A stretch of 24,308 nucleotides of DNA from a virus, in IMG/VR virus record IMGVR_UViG_3300037231_000008, positions 1 to 24,308 of that record; one strand, given 5' to 3'. This document shows, one piece after another, positions 14,912-19,746 of the stretch. The position numbers and the translations under genes were made by a program. Below the pieces are notes generated by a model that was given only the letters and a program-made list of their open reading frames with translations, was not told the origin of the DNA and searched no databases. The first letter of the stretch is position 1, and each line of letters begins with the position of its first letter.

Positions 14912-15769
14912 ATGATTACATATAGGGATTTAACAAATGAACAAATAGAATTAATAATTGCATTAAGTAATGAGCAGAAATTAAAGAAAAAAGTTATTAG
15001 TTTGCAATTAAATGTGTCATACAGTGCAATTAAACATGTTCTTAGTGGAAATGTCTTTGTTAAGAAAGAAACAAAGACATATGTGTGCAACAAATGCAAC
15101 AAAGAATTTGATAATCCACATAAATTTAGAGGACATTGTAGTTTTCATCTAAGAGAAAATAGAACAAATAAAAAGGTTTTAAAAAAAGAAAAGCAAAAAT
15201 TAGAAGGAGGATATAGATGTAGATTTTGTAATTTGTTATATAAGAATCCATTTTCTTTGGGATCGCATGTTCCTCATTGTGTTAAAAATCCAAATTGTGA
15301 AATCAACAAGGAAATATTTAAGAAAAGTAGTTTGAAATCACAATTAACATTAAAGAACAAAAGTTATGAAGATAAGATTAAATCTAGTGATAAGTTATCA
15401 AACACTATAAGAAATAAAGTTTTAGAAGGGACTTGGCACACCAGCCTAAAGAAAACAAAAATATATGAATATAACGGAATAAAATTCCATGGAACATGGG
15501 AATTAAAATATGCAAAATGGTTAGATGAAAATAATATAAAATGGAGGAGACCAATAGAAAATTTTCCATATCCTTGGAAAAATAAAACAAATCGGTACAC
15601 TCCAGATTTTTATCTTATAAAAGAAAAATGTTACATTGAAATAAAAGGATATGAAACAGATAAAGATCTAATGAAACAAAGACATTTTCCAAAGAATTTA
15701 GTTTTAAAAGTTTTAAAAGGAAAGGATCTTATTGAAATAGGAATTGAATTGCATAAAAAATTCACGTAG
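14912..15769 (+). CDS. Homing-endonuclease-like protein in tRNA operon A (HTH, zinc fingers, PD-(D/E)XK)
   Basis: 285 aa. Residues 5-45 form a likely HTH. Two zinc fingers follow (C59, C62, H75, H79 and C103, C106, H119, C123), then a basic linker. The C-terminal nuclease has E197 (GTWELKYAKWLDENN), YTPDFYLI (P231, D232) and YIEIKG (E243, K245), a PD-(D/E)XK core. It resembles the protein at 11010 in plan. Upstream is a tRNA 5' half; downstream its last codons and TAG stop (15767-15769) lie inside the acceptor stem of tRNA-Asn. CAGTTAT at 14896 may be its promoter element. It is inferred to be a selfish mobile gene that targets the tRNA region. Confidence 0.8.
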   Translation: MITYRDLTNEQIELIIALSNEQKLKKKVISLQLNVSYSAIKHVLSGNVFVKKETKTYVCNKCNKEFDNPHKFRGHCSFHLRENRTNKKVLKKEKQKLEGGYRCRFCNLLYKNPFSLGSHVPHCVKNPNCEINKEIFKKSSLKSQLTLKNKSYEDKIKSSDKLSNTIRNKVLEGTWHTSLKKTKIYEYNGIKFHGTWELKYAKWLDENNIKWRRPIENFPYPWKNKTNRYTPDFYLIKEKCYIEIKGYETDKDLMKQRHFPKNLVLKVLKGKDLIEIGIELHKKFT

Positions 15770-15836
15770 AGATGGGTTGGCTTCATCACCTGACTGTTAA
15801 TCAGCGAGTTCCTTGGTTCGAATCCAAGTGCGTGAG
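15762..15836 (+). tRNA. tRNA-Asn(GTT)
   Basis: Acceptor TCACGTA/TGCGTGA, D stem GATG/CATC, anticodon arm with loop CTGTTAA, anticodon GTT at 15796-15798 (outermost stem pair C-C mismatched), T arm TTGGTTCGAATCCAA. The first 8 nt overlap the end of the nuclease gene. Confidence 0.9.
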
Positions 15837-15852
15837 CAAAATAAATAAAAAT

Positions 15853-15925
15853 TGCGGGCGGGAGGTAAGGTATCTCTCTAGTCTCATAAGCTAGTCCAAT
15901 CCAGTTCGATTCTGGAGCGTCGCAA
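15853..15925 (+). tRNA. tRNA-Met(CAT), irregular acceptor stem
   Basis: Anticodon stem CTAGT/GCTAG, loop CTCATAA, anticodon CAT at 15885-15887, T arm TCCAGTTCGATTCTGGA are clear. The acceptor pairs well only in its outer half (TGCG/CGCA) and the D stem is 3 bp (GAG/CTC). Ends are approximate. It could be initiator or elongator Met. Confidence 0.75.
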
Positions 15926-15935
15926 CTTGTATAAT

Positions 15936-16012
15936 GTAGCATAGGTGTAAATGGTTGCATGTCAGTCTTCCAAACTGAAGGAATATAGTGAGTTCGATCC
16001 TCACATGCTACA
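15936..16012 (+). tRNA. tRNA-Gly(TCC)
   Basis: Acceptor GTAGCAT/ATGCTAC, anticodon stem TCAGT/ACTGA, loop CTTCCAA, anticodon TCC at 15969-15971, T arm GTGAGTTCGATCCTCAC. Reads GGA (and GGN by wobble). Confidence 0.92.
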
Positions 16013-16024
16013 CAGGTCAGTTAA

Positions 16025-16051
16025 CAAGTTCTGCGTGGAGTTAAAAACTTG
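16025..16051 (+). other. Short hairpin between tRNA-Gly and tRNA-Glu
   Basis: CAAGTT (16025-16030) pairs with AACTTG (16046-16051) around a 15-nt loop. No T tract follows, so it is not a typical terminator; possibly a processing or spacer structure. Confidence 0.35.
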
Positions 16052-16055
16052 AAAT

Positions 16056-16130
16056 GCCCATGTCGTCTAATGATTAGGACGGCTCACTTTCCATGAGCAA
16101 ATTTCGGTTTGAATCCGTGCTTGGGTACCA
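16056..16130 (+). tRNA. tRNA-Glu(TTC) with encoded CCA
   Basis: Acceptor GCCCATG/CTTGGGT (one U-U mismatch), D stem GTCT/GGAC, anticodon stem GCTCA/TGAGC, loop CTTTCCA, anticodon TTC at 16089-16091. The only tRNA here followed directly by a genomic ACCA end. Confidence 0.85.
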
Positions 16131-16183
16131 AAGTAAAGTTGTTATTTGCATATAGCAAGAAAAGCAATAACATGTCTTTACTT
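16131..16183 (+). repeat. Imperfect inverted repeat (long hairpin)
   Basis: AAGTAAAG (16131-16138) pairs with CTTTACTT (16176-16183), and GTTATTTGC (16141-16149) pairs with GCAATAAC (16164-16171) with one bulge, giving about 16 bp around a 14-nt loop. It fills the gap between tRNA-Glu and tRNA-Asp. No T tract follows. Confidence 0.6.
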
Positions 16184-16187
16184 AAAT

Positions 16188-16262
16188 GGCTCGTTGGTCC
16201 AGTCAGCAGTGGACGTTCCCTTGTCACGGGAAAGATCGCAAGTTGAAATCTTGTACGAGCCG
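16188..16262 (+). tRNA. tRNA-Asp(GTC)
   Basis: Acceptor GGCTCGT/ACGAGCC, D stem GTCC/GGAC, anticodon stem TTCCC/GGGAA, loop TTGTCAC, anticodon GTC at 16223-16225. The T loop is TTGAAAT. Confidence 0.93.
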
Positions 16263-16272
16263 CAGATTAAAA

Positions 16273-16347
16273 TGACACTTAGCTCATTATTGGAAGAGCA
16301 GCAAACTCATAATTTGAAGGTGATGGGATCATAGCCCGTAGTGTCAA
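16273..16347 (+). tRNA. tRNA with CAT anticodon (Met or lysidine-type Ile)
   Basis: Acceptor TGACACT/AGTGTCA is perfect, D stem GCTC/GAGC, anticodon loop CTCATAA with CAT at 16308-16310, stem 4 bp plus a G-A mismatch. The T stem ATGGG/CCCGT encloses an atypical loop ATCATAG. As a second CAT gene it may be tRNA-Ile2, read after lysidine modification. Confidence 0.78.
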
Positions 16348-16352
16348 CATAT

Positions 16353-16424
16353 AGGAAGTTAGTAGAAAGGTAAGCACGCTGCACTGATACTGCAGAAATA
16401 GGATCTCGGAATTCCTACTTCCTA
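16353..16424 (+). tRNA. tRNA-Ile(GAT)
   Basis: Acceptor AGGAAGT/ACTTCCT, anticodon stem CTGCA/TGCAG, loop CTGATAC, anticodon GAT at 16386-16388. The D stem is poor and the T arm irregular (AGGA/TCCT with an enlarged loop). Confidence 0.82.
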
Positions 16425-16434
16425 CAAAATAAAT

Positions 16435-16508
16435 GGGCTGTCATGTTCCAAGGCTGGCGAAGGATCCTTGCAAGATCTTTGTGAAAGGTTCGTTTCCTTT
16501 ACGGTCCA
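16435..16508 (+). tRNA. tRNA-Ala(TGC)
   Basis: Acceptor GGGCTGT/ACGGTCC, anticodon stem GGATC/GATCT, loop CTTGCAA, anticodon TGC at 16469-16471, T arm AAAGGTTCGTTTCCTTT. Last gene of operon A. Confidence 0.88.
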
Positions 16509-16529
16509 CATATAAATTAAAAACATAAT

Positions 16530-16727
16530 ATGATATTACAATTGAAAAATGAACTTGATGAGATTTGTAATGATCTTGGATTGCAAGACATCCACTTTAC
16601 AGTCTCTCCAAAAGCAAAGAATGCAAGTATTATTGATTTAACGAAACATGCAATTTGTATGTTGAAGATTTACAAAAGACATTTAGAAGGTGATAAAACT
16701 GCACCTATCAGAGAGATCTTTATATAA
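16530..16727 (+). CDS. Hypothetical protein
   Basis: 65 aa. Starts 21 nt after tRNA-Ala and may be co-transcribed with operon A. Mostly helical (MILQLKNELDEICNDLG; then TKHAICMLKIYKRHLEG). No recognised motif. The following RNase H-like gene starts 10 nt after its stop, which supports it being translated. Function unknown. Confidence 0.55.
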   Translation: MILQLKNELDEICNDLGLQDIHFTVSPKAKNASIIDLTKHAICMLKIYKRHLEGDKTAPIREIFI

Positions 16728-16737
16728 AACACTTATT

Positions 16738-17199
16738 ATGGAAAGGAACACTTTCAAAACATTAAGCAATCATAAAACAATCAACCTAATTGATTACATT
16801 GCAAACTATGTCATAGATTATCCAGAAACTGAAATCTTAATTGGTTGTGATTCTCAAAATCATAAAAGAAATACTTTATTTGCAATTGTAATTGGTTTAT
16901 ACAGACCAGGAAAAGGAGCGCATGTATTGTATTCAAGATTCGAACAAAAGCGTGAGAAAGATAGCGTAACTCGTTTATTAAATGAAGTATGGTTCTCTGT
17001 TGAAGTTGCTGAGAAGATATTAAATGAACTTGGAATAAGAGCATCTAATATTGACATTGATATTAATCCAGATCCAAAATATAAATCAAATGTGGCTTTA
17101 AGCTCTGCTGTTGGGATAGTACAGGGGCTTGGCTATACCTGCCGTCATAAAGGTAATTATCCAACCATGACGTATTGCGCAGACAGTTTAGTAAAATAA
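16738..17199 (+). CDS. RNase H-like nuclease-fold protein, YkuK/DUF458 family
   Basis: 153 aa from the ATG at 16738. An earlier in-frame ATG at 16690 overlaps the preceding gene and is not preferred. Features: first strand ILIGCDSQNHKRNTLFAIVI with D38, a downstream E83 in RLLNEVW, the IDIDINPDPKYKSN segment (D106, D108, N110, D112) and a terminal CADS aspartate near 149. This matches the ribonuclease-H-like DUF458 (YkuK) fold with its acidic metal site. The substrate of the family is not established. It sits just downstream of a tRNA operon, where an RNA-processing role would make sense, but that is inference. Confidence 0.72.
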   Translation: MERNTFKTLSNHKTINLIDYIANYVIDYPETEILIGCDSQNHKRNTLFAIVIGLYRPGKGAHVLYSRFEQKREKDSVTRLLNEVWFSVEVAEKILNELGIRASNIDIDINPDPKYKSNVALSSAVGIVQGLGYTCRHKGNYPTMTYCADSLVK

Positions 17200-17201
17200 A
17201 T

Positions 17202-17231
17202 TTTGCAAGACGTTTTTTCTTTATTATCTTG
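17202..17231 (+). promoter_or_regulatory. Bacteroidota-type promoter before 17266 gene
   Basis: TTTG at 17202-17205, 19 nt, TATCTTG at 17225-17231, upstream of the ATG at 17266. The two boxes overlap an inverted repeat GCAAGA ... TCTTGC, which could affect its use. Confidence 0.6.
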
Positions 17232-17265
17232 CTTTTCCTTATTAATAATTTAAAATGAAAAACAA

Positions 17266-17721
17266 ATGGAAAACGCGCAATTTACTGAATTGAGATTAAA
17301 CAAGACTCAAGAGGAAAAATTAACTGAATTGACAATAAAATTCTTTAGAAGAAAGAAACGAAAGAATGATGATTACATCTATATCAAAGAAGTTCCCTAT
17401 TCAGAAGATGTTGAATTAAAAGTTGTTAATTATGATGATGTAATTAAAAGAGAAAGAGGAACAGGAGACATAATTAAAATGGATTCTATTCTTGATATGC
17501 CTTGGTATGAATTCTGCATGACAATTCTTCCAATAGCAATTTTTTCCAAAATCAATCCTAAAAAATATGATGAGATCGATAGCACATTCTTTTACGATTA
17601 CAAACCAGATTATCGCAGCATCATTCTTGATAAATTAATAAATCATGAAGAAGAACACATTGTTGATTATCTTTATGATTTTGTTGTGGATCTTACATCA
17701 AGAAAATTATTTGTAAAATAA
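17266..17721 (+). CDS. Hypothetical acidic protein
   Basis: 151 aa, soluble. It has a basic patch early (FFRRKKRKNDD, residues 27-37) and an acidic C-terminal half rich in Asp, Tyr and Glu (HEEEHIVDYLYDFVVDL). No recognised family. It is a single-gene unit with its own promoter at 17202 and ends directly at the promoter of tRNA operon B, whose TTTG box lies 2 nt after the stop codon. Confidence 0.6.
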   Translation: MENAQFTELRLNKTQEEKLTELTIKFFRRKKRKNDDYIYIKEVPYSEDVELKVVNYDDVIKRERGTGDIIKMDSILDMPWYEFCMTILPIAIFSKINPKKYDEIDSTFFYDYKPDYRSIILDKLINHEEEHIVDYLYDFVVDLTSRKLFVK

Positions 17722-17723
17722 AT

Positions 17724-17756
17724 TTTGTCATCTAAATAAATAGTCATAGTTTTACG
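17724..17756 (+). promoter_or_regulatory. Promoter of tRNA operon B
   Basis: TTTG 17724-17727, 19 nt, TAGTTTTACG 17747-17756. Same extended boxes and spacing as at 14262 and 19469. The leader ATG lies only 2 nt after the -7 element, so the leader mRNA may be leaderless. Confidence 0.75.
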
Positions 17757-17758
17757 TC

Positions 17759-17827
17759 ATGAAAAATTTACAACATACACAACATTGGTTTACGCCGTTT
17801 ATAGGTGTAACGAGGTTGTGTAGTTAA
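17759..17827 (+). CDS. Leader peptide of tRNA operon B
   Basis: 22 codons plus stop. Residues 5-14 read QHTQHWFTPF: ten consecutive residues drawn only from Gln, His, Thr, Trp, Phe and Pro. These are exactly the six tRNAs encoded after the terminator. Codons CAA, CAT, ACA, TGG and TTT match the tRNA anticodons TTG, GTG, TGT, CCA and GAA; CCG needs wobble by the Pro TGG tRNA. The remaining residues are MKNL at the start and IGVTRLCS at the end, whose codons carry the antiterminator arm. The peptide itself probably has no function beyond being translated. Confidence 0.85.
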   Translation: MKNLQHTQHWFTPFIGVTRLCS

Positions 17828-17874
17828 TTGTCTTAACATATTAATAACATTTGAACCTCGTTTTTAACGAGGTT
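17777..17874 (+). promoter_or_regulatory. Four-arm attenuator of tRNA operon B
   Basis: Arm 1 ACACAAC (17777-17783, within the His-Thr-Gln-His codons) is complementary to GTTGTGT (17815-17821). Arm 2 AACGAGGTT (17809-17817) is complementary to arm 3 AACCTCGTT (17854-17862). Arm 3 also pairs with arm 4 AACGAGGTT (17866-17874), and arms 2 and 4 are identical. A ribosome stalled on the core codons would block 1:2, allow 2:3 and prevent the terminator. A ribosome reaching the stop (17825) would cover arm 2 and allow 3:4. This is the classic trp/his attenuator logic. Confidence 0.82.
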
Positions 17875-17879
17875 TTTTG
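17854..17879 (+). terminator. Intrinsic terminator of leader B
   Basis: Nine-base-pair stem AACCTCGTT/AACGAGGTT with a 3-nt T loop, followed by TTTTG. Located between the leader ORF and tRNA-Pro. Confidence 0.9.
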
Positions 17880-17904
17880 TTTGTATAGATCTTTGAATAA
17901 ATAT

Positions 17905-17994
17905 CGGGGCGTGTAGGTAACCAGGAAGCCGACTCATTTTGGAAATGAGAATGGACATAAAAGTCTTATGCAAGTTCAAATCTTGTCGTCCCGA
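17905..17994 (+). tRNA. tRNA-Pro(TGG) with a long variable arm
   Basis: Acceptor CGGGGCG/CGTCCCG is perfect, anticodon stem CTCAT/ATGAG, loop TTTGGAA, anticodon TGG at 17940-17942, T arm GCAAGTTCAAATCTTGT. The variable region is about 20 nt with GGAC/GTCT able to pair, unusual for a Pro tRNA. The D arm is irregular. Confidence 0.85.
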
Positions 17995-17999
17995 CACAT

Positions 18000-18072
18000 G
18001 CGTCGATAGTGTAACAGCGTAGCACAGAAGCTTCCAAACCTTTTAGTTCGGGTTCAAATCCTGATCGACGTG
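18000..18072 (+). tRNA. tRNA-Trp(CCA)
   Basis: Acceptor GCGTCGA/TCGACGT, D stem GTGT/GCAC, T arm TCGGGTTCAAATCCTGA. Standard spacing puts the anticodon loop at TTCCAAA with CCA at 18034-18036 (innermost stem pair C-C). Shifting by two would give Gly TCC but destroys the stem. Leader B contains Trp and its core contains no Gly, which agrees. Confidence 0.8.
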
Positions 18073-18085
18073 CATAATAAAATAT

Positions 18086-18157
18086 GGTGCAATAGCTGAG
18101 ATAGATTAGCGCAAGTCTGAAAAACTTGAGAGAAAAGAGCATTACTTTTTTGTACCG
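18086..18157 (+). tRNA. tRNA-Phe(GAA) with atypical T loop
   Basis: Acceptor GGTGCAA/TTGTACC, D stem GCT/AGC, anticodon stem CAAGT/ACTTG, loop CTGAAAA, anticodon GAA at 18119-18121. T stem AAAAG/CTTTT encloses AGCATTA, lacking the TTC signature. Confidence 0.85.
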
Positions 18158-18166
18158 CTTTGAAAT

Positions 18167-18240
18167 GTTGGATATGCTGATATGGTGCAGCACTGGATTT
18201 GTATCCCAGAACAGACAGGCTTCGAGTTCCTGATCCAACT
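18167..18240 (+). tRNA. tRNA-Thr(TGT)
   Basis: Acceptor GTTGGAT/ATCCAAC, D stem GCTG/CAGC, anticodon arm CTGGA/CCCAG (inner A-C), loop TTTGTAT, anticodon TGT at 18200-18202, T loop TTCGAGT. Confidence 0.9.
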
Positions 18241-18250
18241 CAGTTTATAT

Positions 18251-18323
18251 TGCGCTTTGGTATAACGGCTTATTACGGAGAGTTTTGATCTCTCAAATCA
18301 CTGTTCAACTCAGTGAAGCGCAT
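18251..18323 (+). tRNA. tRNA-Gln(TTG)
   Basis: Acceptor TGCGCTT/AAGCGCA, D stem GTA/TAC, perfect anticodon stem GAGAG/CTCTC with loop TTTTGAT, anticodon TTG at 18285-18287, T arm CACTGTTCAACTCAGTG. A one-base shift would read Lys TTT but with a weaker stem. Confidence 0.88.
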
Positions 18324-18331
18324 CAAACATG

Positions 18332-18401
18332 GTGACTGTAGTGTAATGGTAGCACGAAAAATTGTGGATTTTTTAGATAAGGTTCGAATCCTGCTGTCAC
18401 A
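18332..18401 (+). tRNA. tRNA-His(GTG)
   Basis: Acceptor GTGACTG/CTGTCAC (one U-U mismatch), preceded by G at 18331 as the expected G-1. D stem GTGT/GCAC, anticodon stem AAAAA/TTTTT, loop TTGTGGA, anticodon GTG at 18364-18366. The T stem is weak. Last gene of operon B. Confidence 0.87.
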
Positions 18402-18436
18402 CCTTTCAGCCAATTTTAAAATATTTCTCTAAATAT

Positions 18437-18466
18437 TTTGCAGTTTGCAAATAAAGGATTATCTTG
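18437..18466 (+). promoter_or_regulatory. Bacteroidota-type promoter before 18534 gene
   Basis: TTTG 18437-18440, 19 nt, TATCTTG 18460-18466, about 67 nt before the ATG at 18534. Confidence 0.65.
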
Positions 18467-18533
18467 TCTTCGAATTACTCTTATTAATAAACAAAACCCA
18501 CAGCCGCAGTGGTTATAAAAAGACGGAAACAAA

Positions 18534-19061
18534 ATGAAAACAATCAGAACAAAGGTTTACGAATTCAACGAATTAAGTGAATCTGCAAAACAAAAAGCTA
18601 TTGAACAATATTATGAAATTAATGTTCAAGATGATTGGTGGCAAAGTACTTATGAAGATGCTGAAAACATCGGATTAAAAATAACGGAATTTGAGATTGA
18701 TAGAATATCCTATTGCAACGGTGAGCTTATATCCAGCGCTAAAGAAATGGCTGATAAGATTAAAGAAGAACACGGCGAAATCTGCGAGACTTACAAATCA
18801 GCAGTTAATTACCTAAAAGAAAGAGAAGAATTGTTGCATAACAGTCCAAAGGATCCAGATGGTGACTATTATGCTGATGAGAATAAAGTTGATTCTGATT
18901 TGGAAGAATTAGATGCCAATTTCTTAGAATCTATTTGTGAAGATTATAGGATTATATTGAAAAAAGAATTTGAATATCTTACCAGCAAAGAAGCTATCAT
19001 TGAAACTATTTGTAATAATGAATTTTATTTCACAATAGAAGGTAAAAGATTTAATCAATAA
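18534..19061 (+). CDS. Conserved phage/bacterial hypothetical protein (VYEFNELSExAK family)
   Basis: 175 aa. It opens with KVYEFNELSESAKQKAIEQYYE and continues DDWWQSTYEDAENIGLKI. This N-terminal phrase (xYxFxELSExAKxKA, then WW..YEDA) is shared by a widespread group of phage and mobile-element proteins of unknown function. The rest is acidic and helical with coiled-coil character (about 65-125), and the C-terminus has FEYLTSKEAIIETI and a short strand. Own promoter at 18437. First of three short genes between operons B and C. Confidence 0.68.
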   Translation: MKTIRTKVYEFNELSESAKQKAIEQYYEINVQDDWWQSTYEDAENIGLKITEFEIDRISYCNGELISSAKEMADKIKEEHGEICETYKSAVNYLKEREELLHNSPKDPDGDYYADENKVDSDLEELDANFLESICEDYRIILKKEFEYLTSKEAIIETICNNEFYFTIEGKRFNQ

Positions 19062-19093
19062 TACTTATTAACAAAAATAAAACGAAAAGCAAA

Positions 19094-19252
19094 ATGACAT
19101 CTTCTAAAACAAACAAAGAGATACTTTCTATTATAGAAAAACATCTCACTAAAGAAAAAGCAATCAACCTATTTACAGAACTTTCAACTGTAGATGGTAA
19201 TAAATCTTTCAAGGATTCTATAAAGAATCTATTAAAACTTCTAAAAAGTTAA
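19094..19252 (+). CDS. Small hypothetical protein
   Basis: 52 aa, MTSSKTNKEILSIIEKHL and onward, helical and Lys-rich, ending NLLKLLKS. Starts 32 nt after the preceding stop and ends 2 nt before the next ATG. No family recognised; kept because of the spacing and codon use. Confidence 0.5.
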   Translation: MTSSKTNKEILSIIEKHLTKEKAINLFTELSTVDGNKSFKDSIKNLLKLLKS

Positions 19253-19254
19253 TC

Positions 19255-19461
19255 ATGAAAAAACTAAATAGATGGTTACGATACATAGTTTATCGTAGAG
19301 CATATTTTGATGCTGTCTTGATGTATGGATTAGATTCTAAAACAGCAAGATTCTTCAGAAGAATAACTTACAGATACGCAACGAAAGAACAATATGAGAC
19401 CGCTCTATCTTATGGAAGATATCTTTCTAAGAATGGTGGAAAAGTTTTAAGCTACGTTTAA
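19255..19461 (+). CDS. Small basic protein
   Basis: 68 aa, rich in Arg, Lys and Tyr (MKKLNRWLRYIVYRRAYFD; FFRRITYRYATKEQYE). Probably a compact helical nucleic-acid- or protein-binding polypeptide. It ends directly at the promoter of tRNA operon C: the TTTG box follows 7 nt after its stop. No family recognised. Confidence 0.55.
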   Translation: MKKLNRWLRYIVYRRAYFDAVLMYGLDSKTARFFRRITYRYATKEQYETALSYGRYLSKNGGKVLSYV

Positions 19462-19468
19462 AATAAAT

Positions 19469-19501
19469 TTTGTCAATAAATAATAAAGCATTAATTTTAC
19501 G
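19469..19501 (+). promoter_or_regulatory. Promoter of tRNA operon C
   Basis: TTTG 19469-19472, 19 nt, TAATTTTACG 19492-19501. Third copy of the tRNA-operon promoter class. The leader ATG is 6 nt past the -7 element. Confidence 0.75.
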
Positions 19502-19507
19502 CCATAA

Positions 19508-19594
19508 ATGAAAAAACAAAATCTATATTGTCTCTCTTTGTCGTTATTAAGTAGTTATCTATTTGATAAGGGAAGAGACACTGATTTGGGATAG
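19508..19594 (+). CDS. Leader peptide of tRNA operon C
   Basis: 28 codons plus stop. Residues 6-18 read LYCLSLSLLSSYL: thirteen consecutive residues using only Leu, Tyr, Cys and Ser, the only four amino acids served by the tRNA genes downstream (Leu TAG, Leu TAA, Ser GCT, Cys GCA, Tyr GTA, Ser TGA). Codon choice covers each isoacceptor: CTA and TTA/TTG for the two Leu tRNAs, AGT and TCT/TCG for the two Ser tRNAs, TGT for Cys and TAT for Tyr. The ends (MKKQN and FDKGRDTDLG) are outside the pattern. Near-leaderless start, no Shine-Dalgarno sequence. Confidence 0.88.
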   Translation: MKKQNLYCLSLSLLSSYLFDKGRDTDLG

Positions 19595-19644
19595 ATTTAA
19601 ATCATAACAAATTATTAAAGCCTCTTCAGTAATGTTGAGGCTTT
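19529..19644 (+). promoter_or_regulatory. Four-arm attenuator of tRNA operon C
   Basis: Arm 1 TGTCTCT (19529-19535, in the Tyr-Cys-Leu-Ser codons) is complementary to AGAGACA (19574-19580). GAAGAG (19572-19577) overlaps that arm and is complementary to CTCTTC (19622-19627), which overlaps the terminator 5' arm AAAGCCTC (19617-19624). Thus 1:2, 2:3 and 3:4 pairings are mutually exclusive in the same order as in operon B. The 2:3 pairing is short (6 bp), so this copy is somewhat weaker on paper. Confidence 0.72.
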
Positions 19645-19651
19645 CTTGTTT
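19617..19651 (+). terminator. Intrinsic terminator of leader C
   Basis: AAAGCCTC (19617-19624) pairs with GAGGCTTT (19637-19644) across a 12-nt loop, followed by CTTGTTTT. It stands between the leader ORF and tRNA-Leu(TAG). Confidence 0.85.
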
Positions 19652-19656
19652 TATAT

Positions 19657-19730
19657 GTCACATTAGCCCAATTGGAAGAGGCAATAGTTTTAGAAACTAT
19701 CAAGTATCAGTTCGAATCTGATATGTGATA
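19657..19730 (+). tRNA. tRNA-Leu(TAG) with short variable loop
   Basis: Acceptor GTCACAT/ATGTGAT (G-U at the end), anticodon stem ATAGT/ACTAT, loop TTTAGAA, anticodon TAG at 19691-19693 (reads CUA), T arm ATCAGTTCGAATCTGAT. The variable loop is only 5 nt, whereas bacterial Leu tRNAs normally have a long arm. Confidence 0.87.
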
Positions 19731-19746
19731 CAAAGTTATTATTAAT

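Noticed and set aside
17204-17232. Intrinsic terminator from GCAAGA ... TCTTGC
   Set aside because: The stem is 6 bp with an AT-rich loop and no T run after it. The same bases form a good TTTG/TATCTTG promoter.
18026-18043. Reading the tRNA at 18000 as Gly(TCC)
   Set aside because: Placing the loop at CTTCCAA leaves no anticodon stem. Standard spacing gives CCA (Trp), the set already has Gly(TCC), and leader B has Trp and its core has no Gly.
18277-18288. Reading the tRNA at 18251 as Lys(TTT)
   Set aside because: The alternative stem has a terminal G-U, while the register giving TTG has a perfect GAGAG/CTCTC stem. Leader B contains Gln but no Lys in its core.
19691-19693. tRNA with TAG anticodon as an amber suppressor
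   Set aside because: An amber suppressor needs anticodon CTA. TAG as an anticodon reads CUA (Leu), which appears in leader C.
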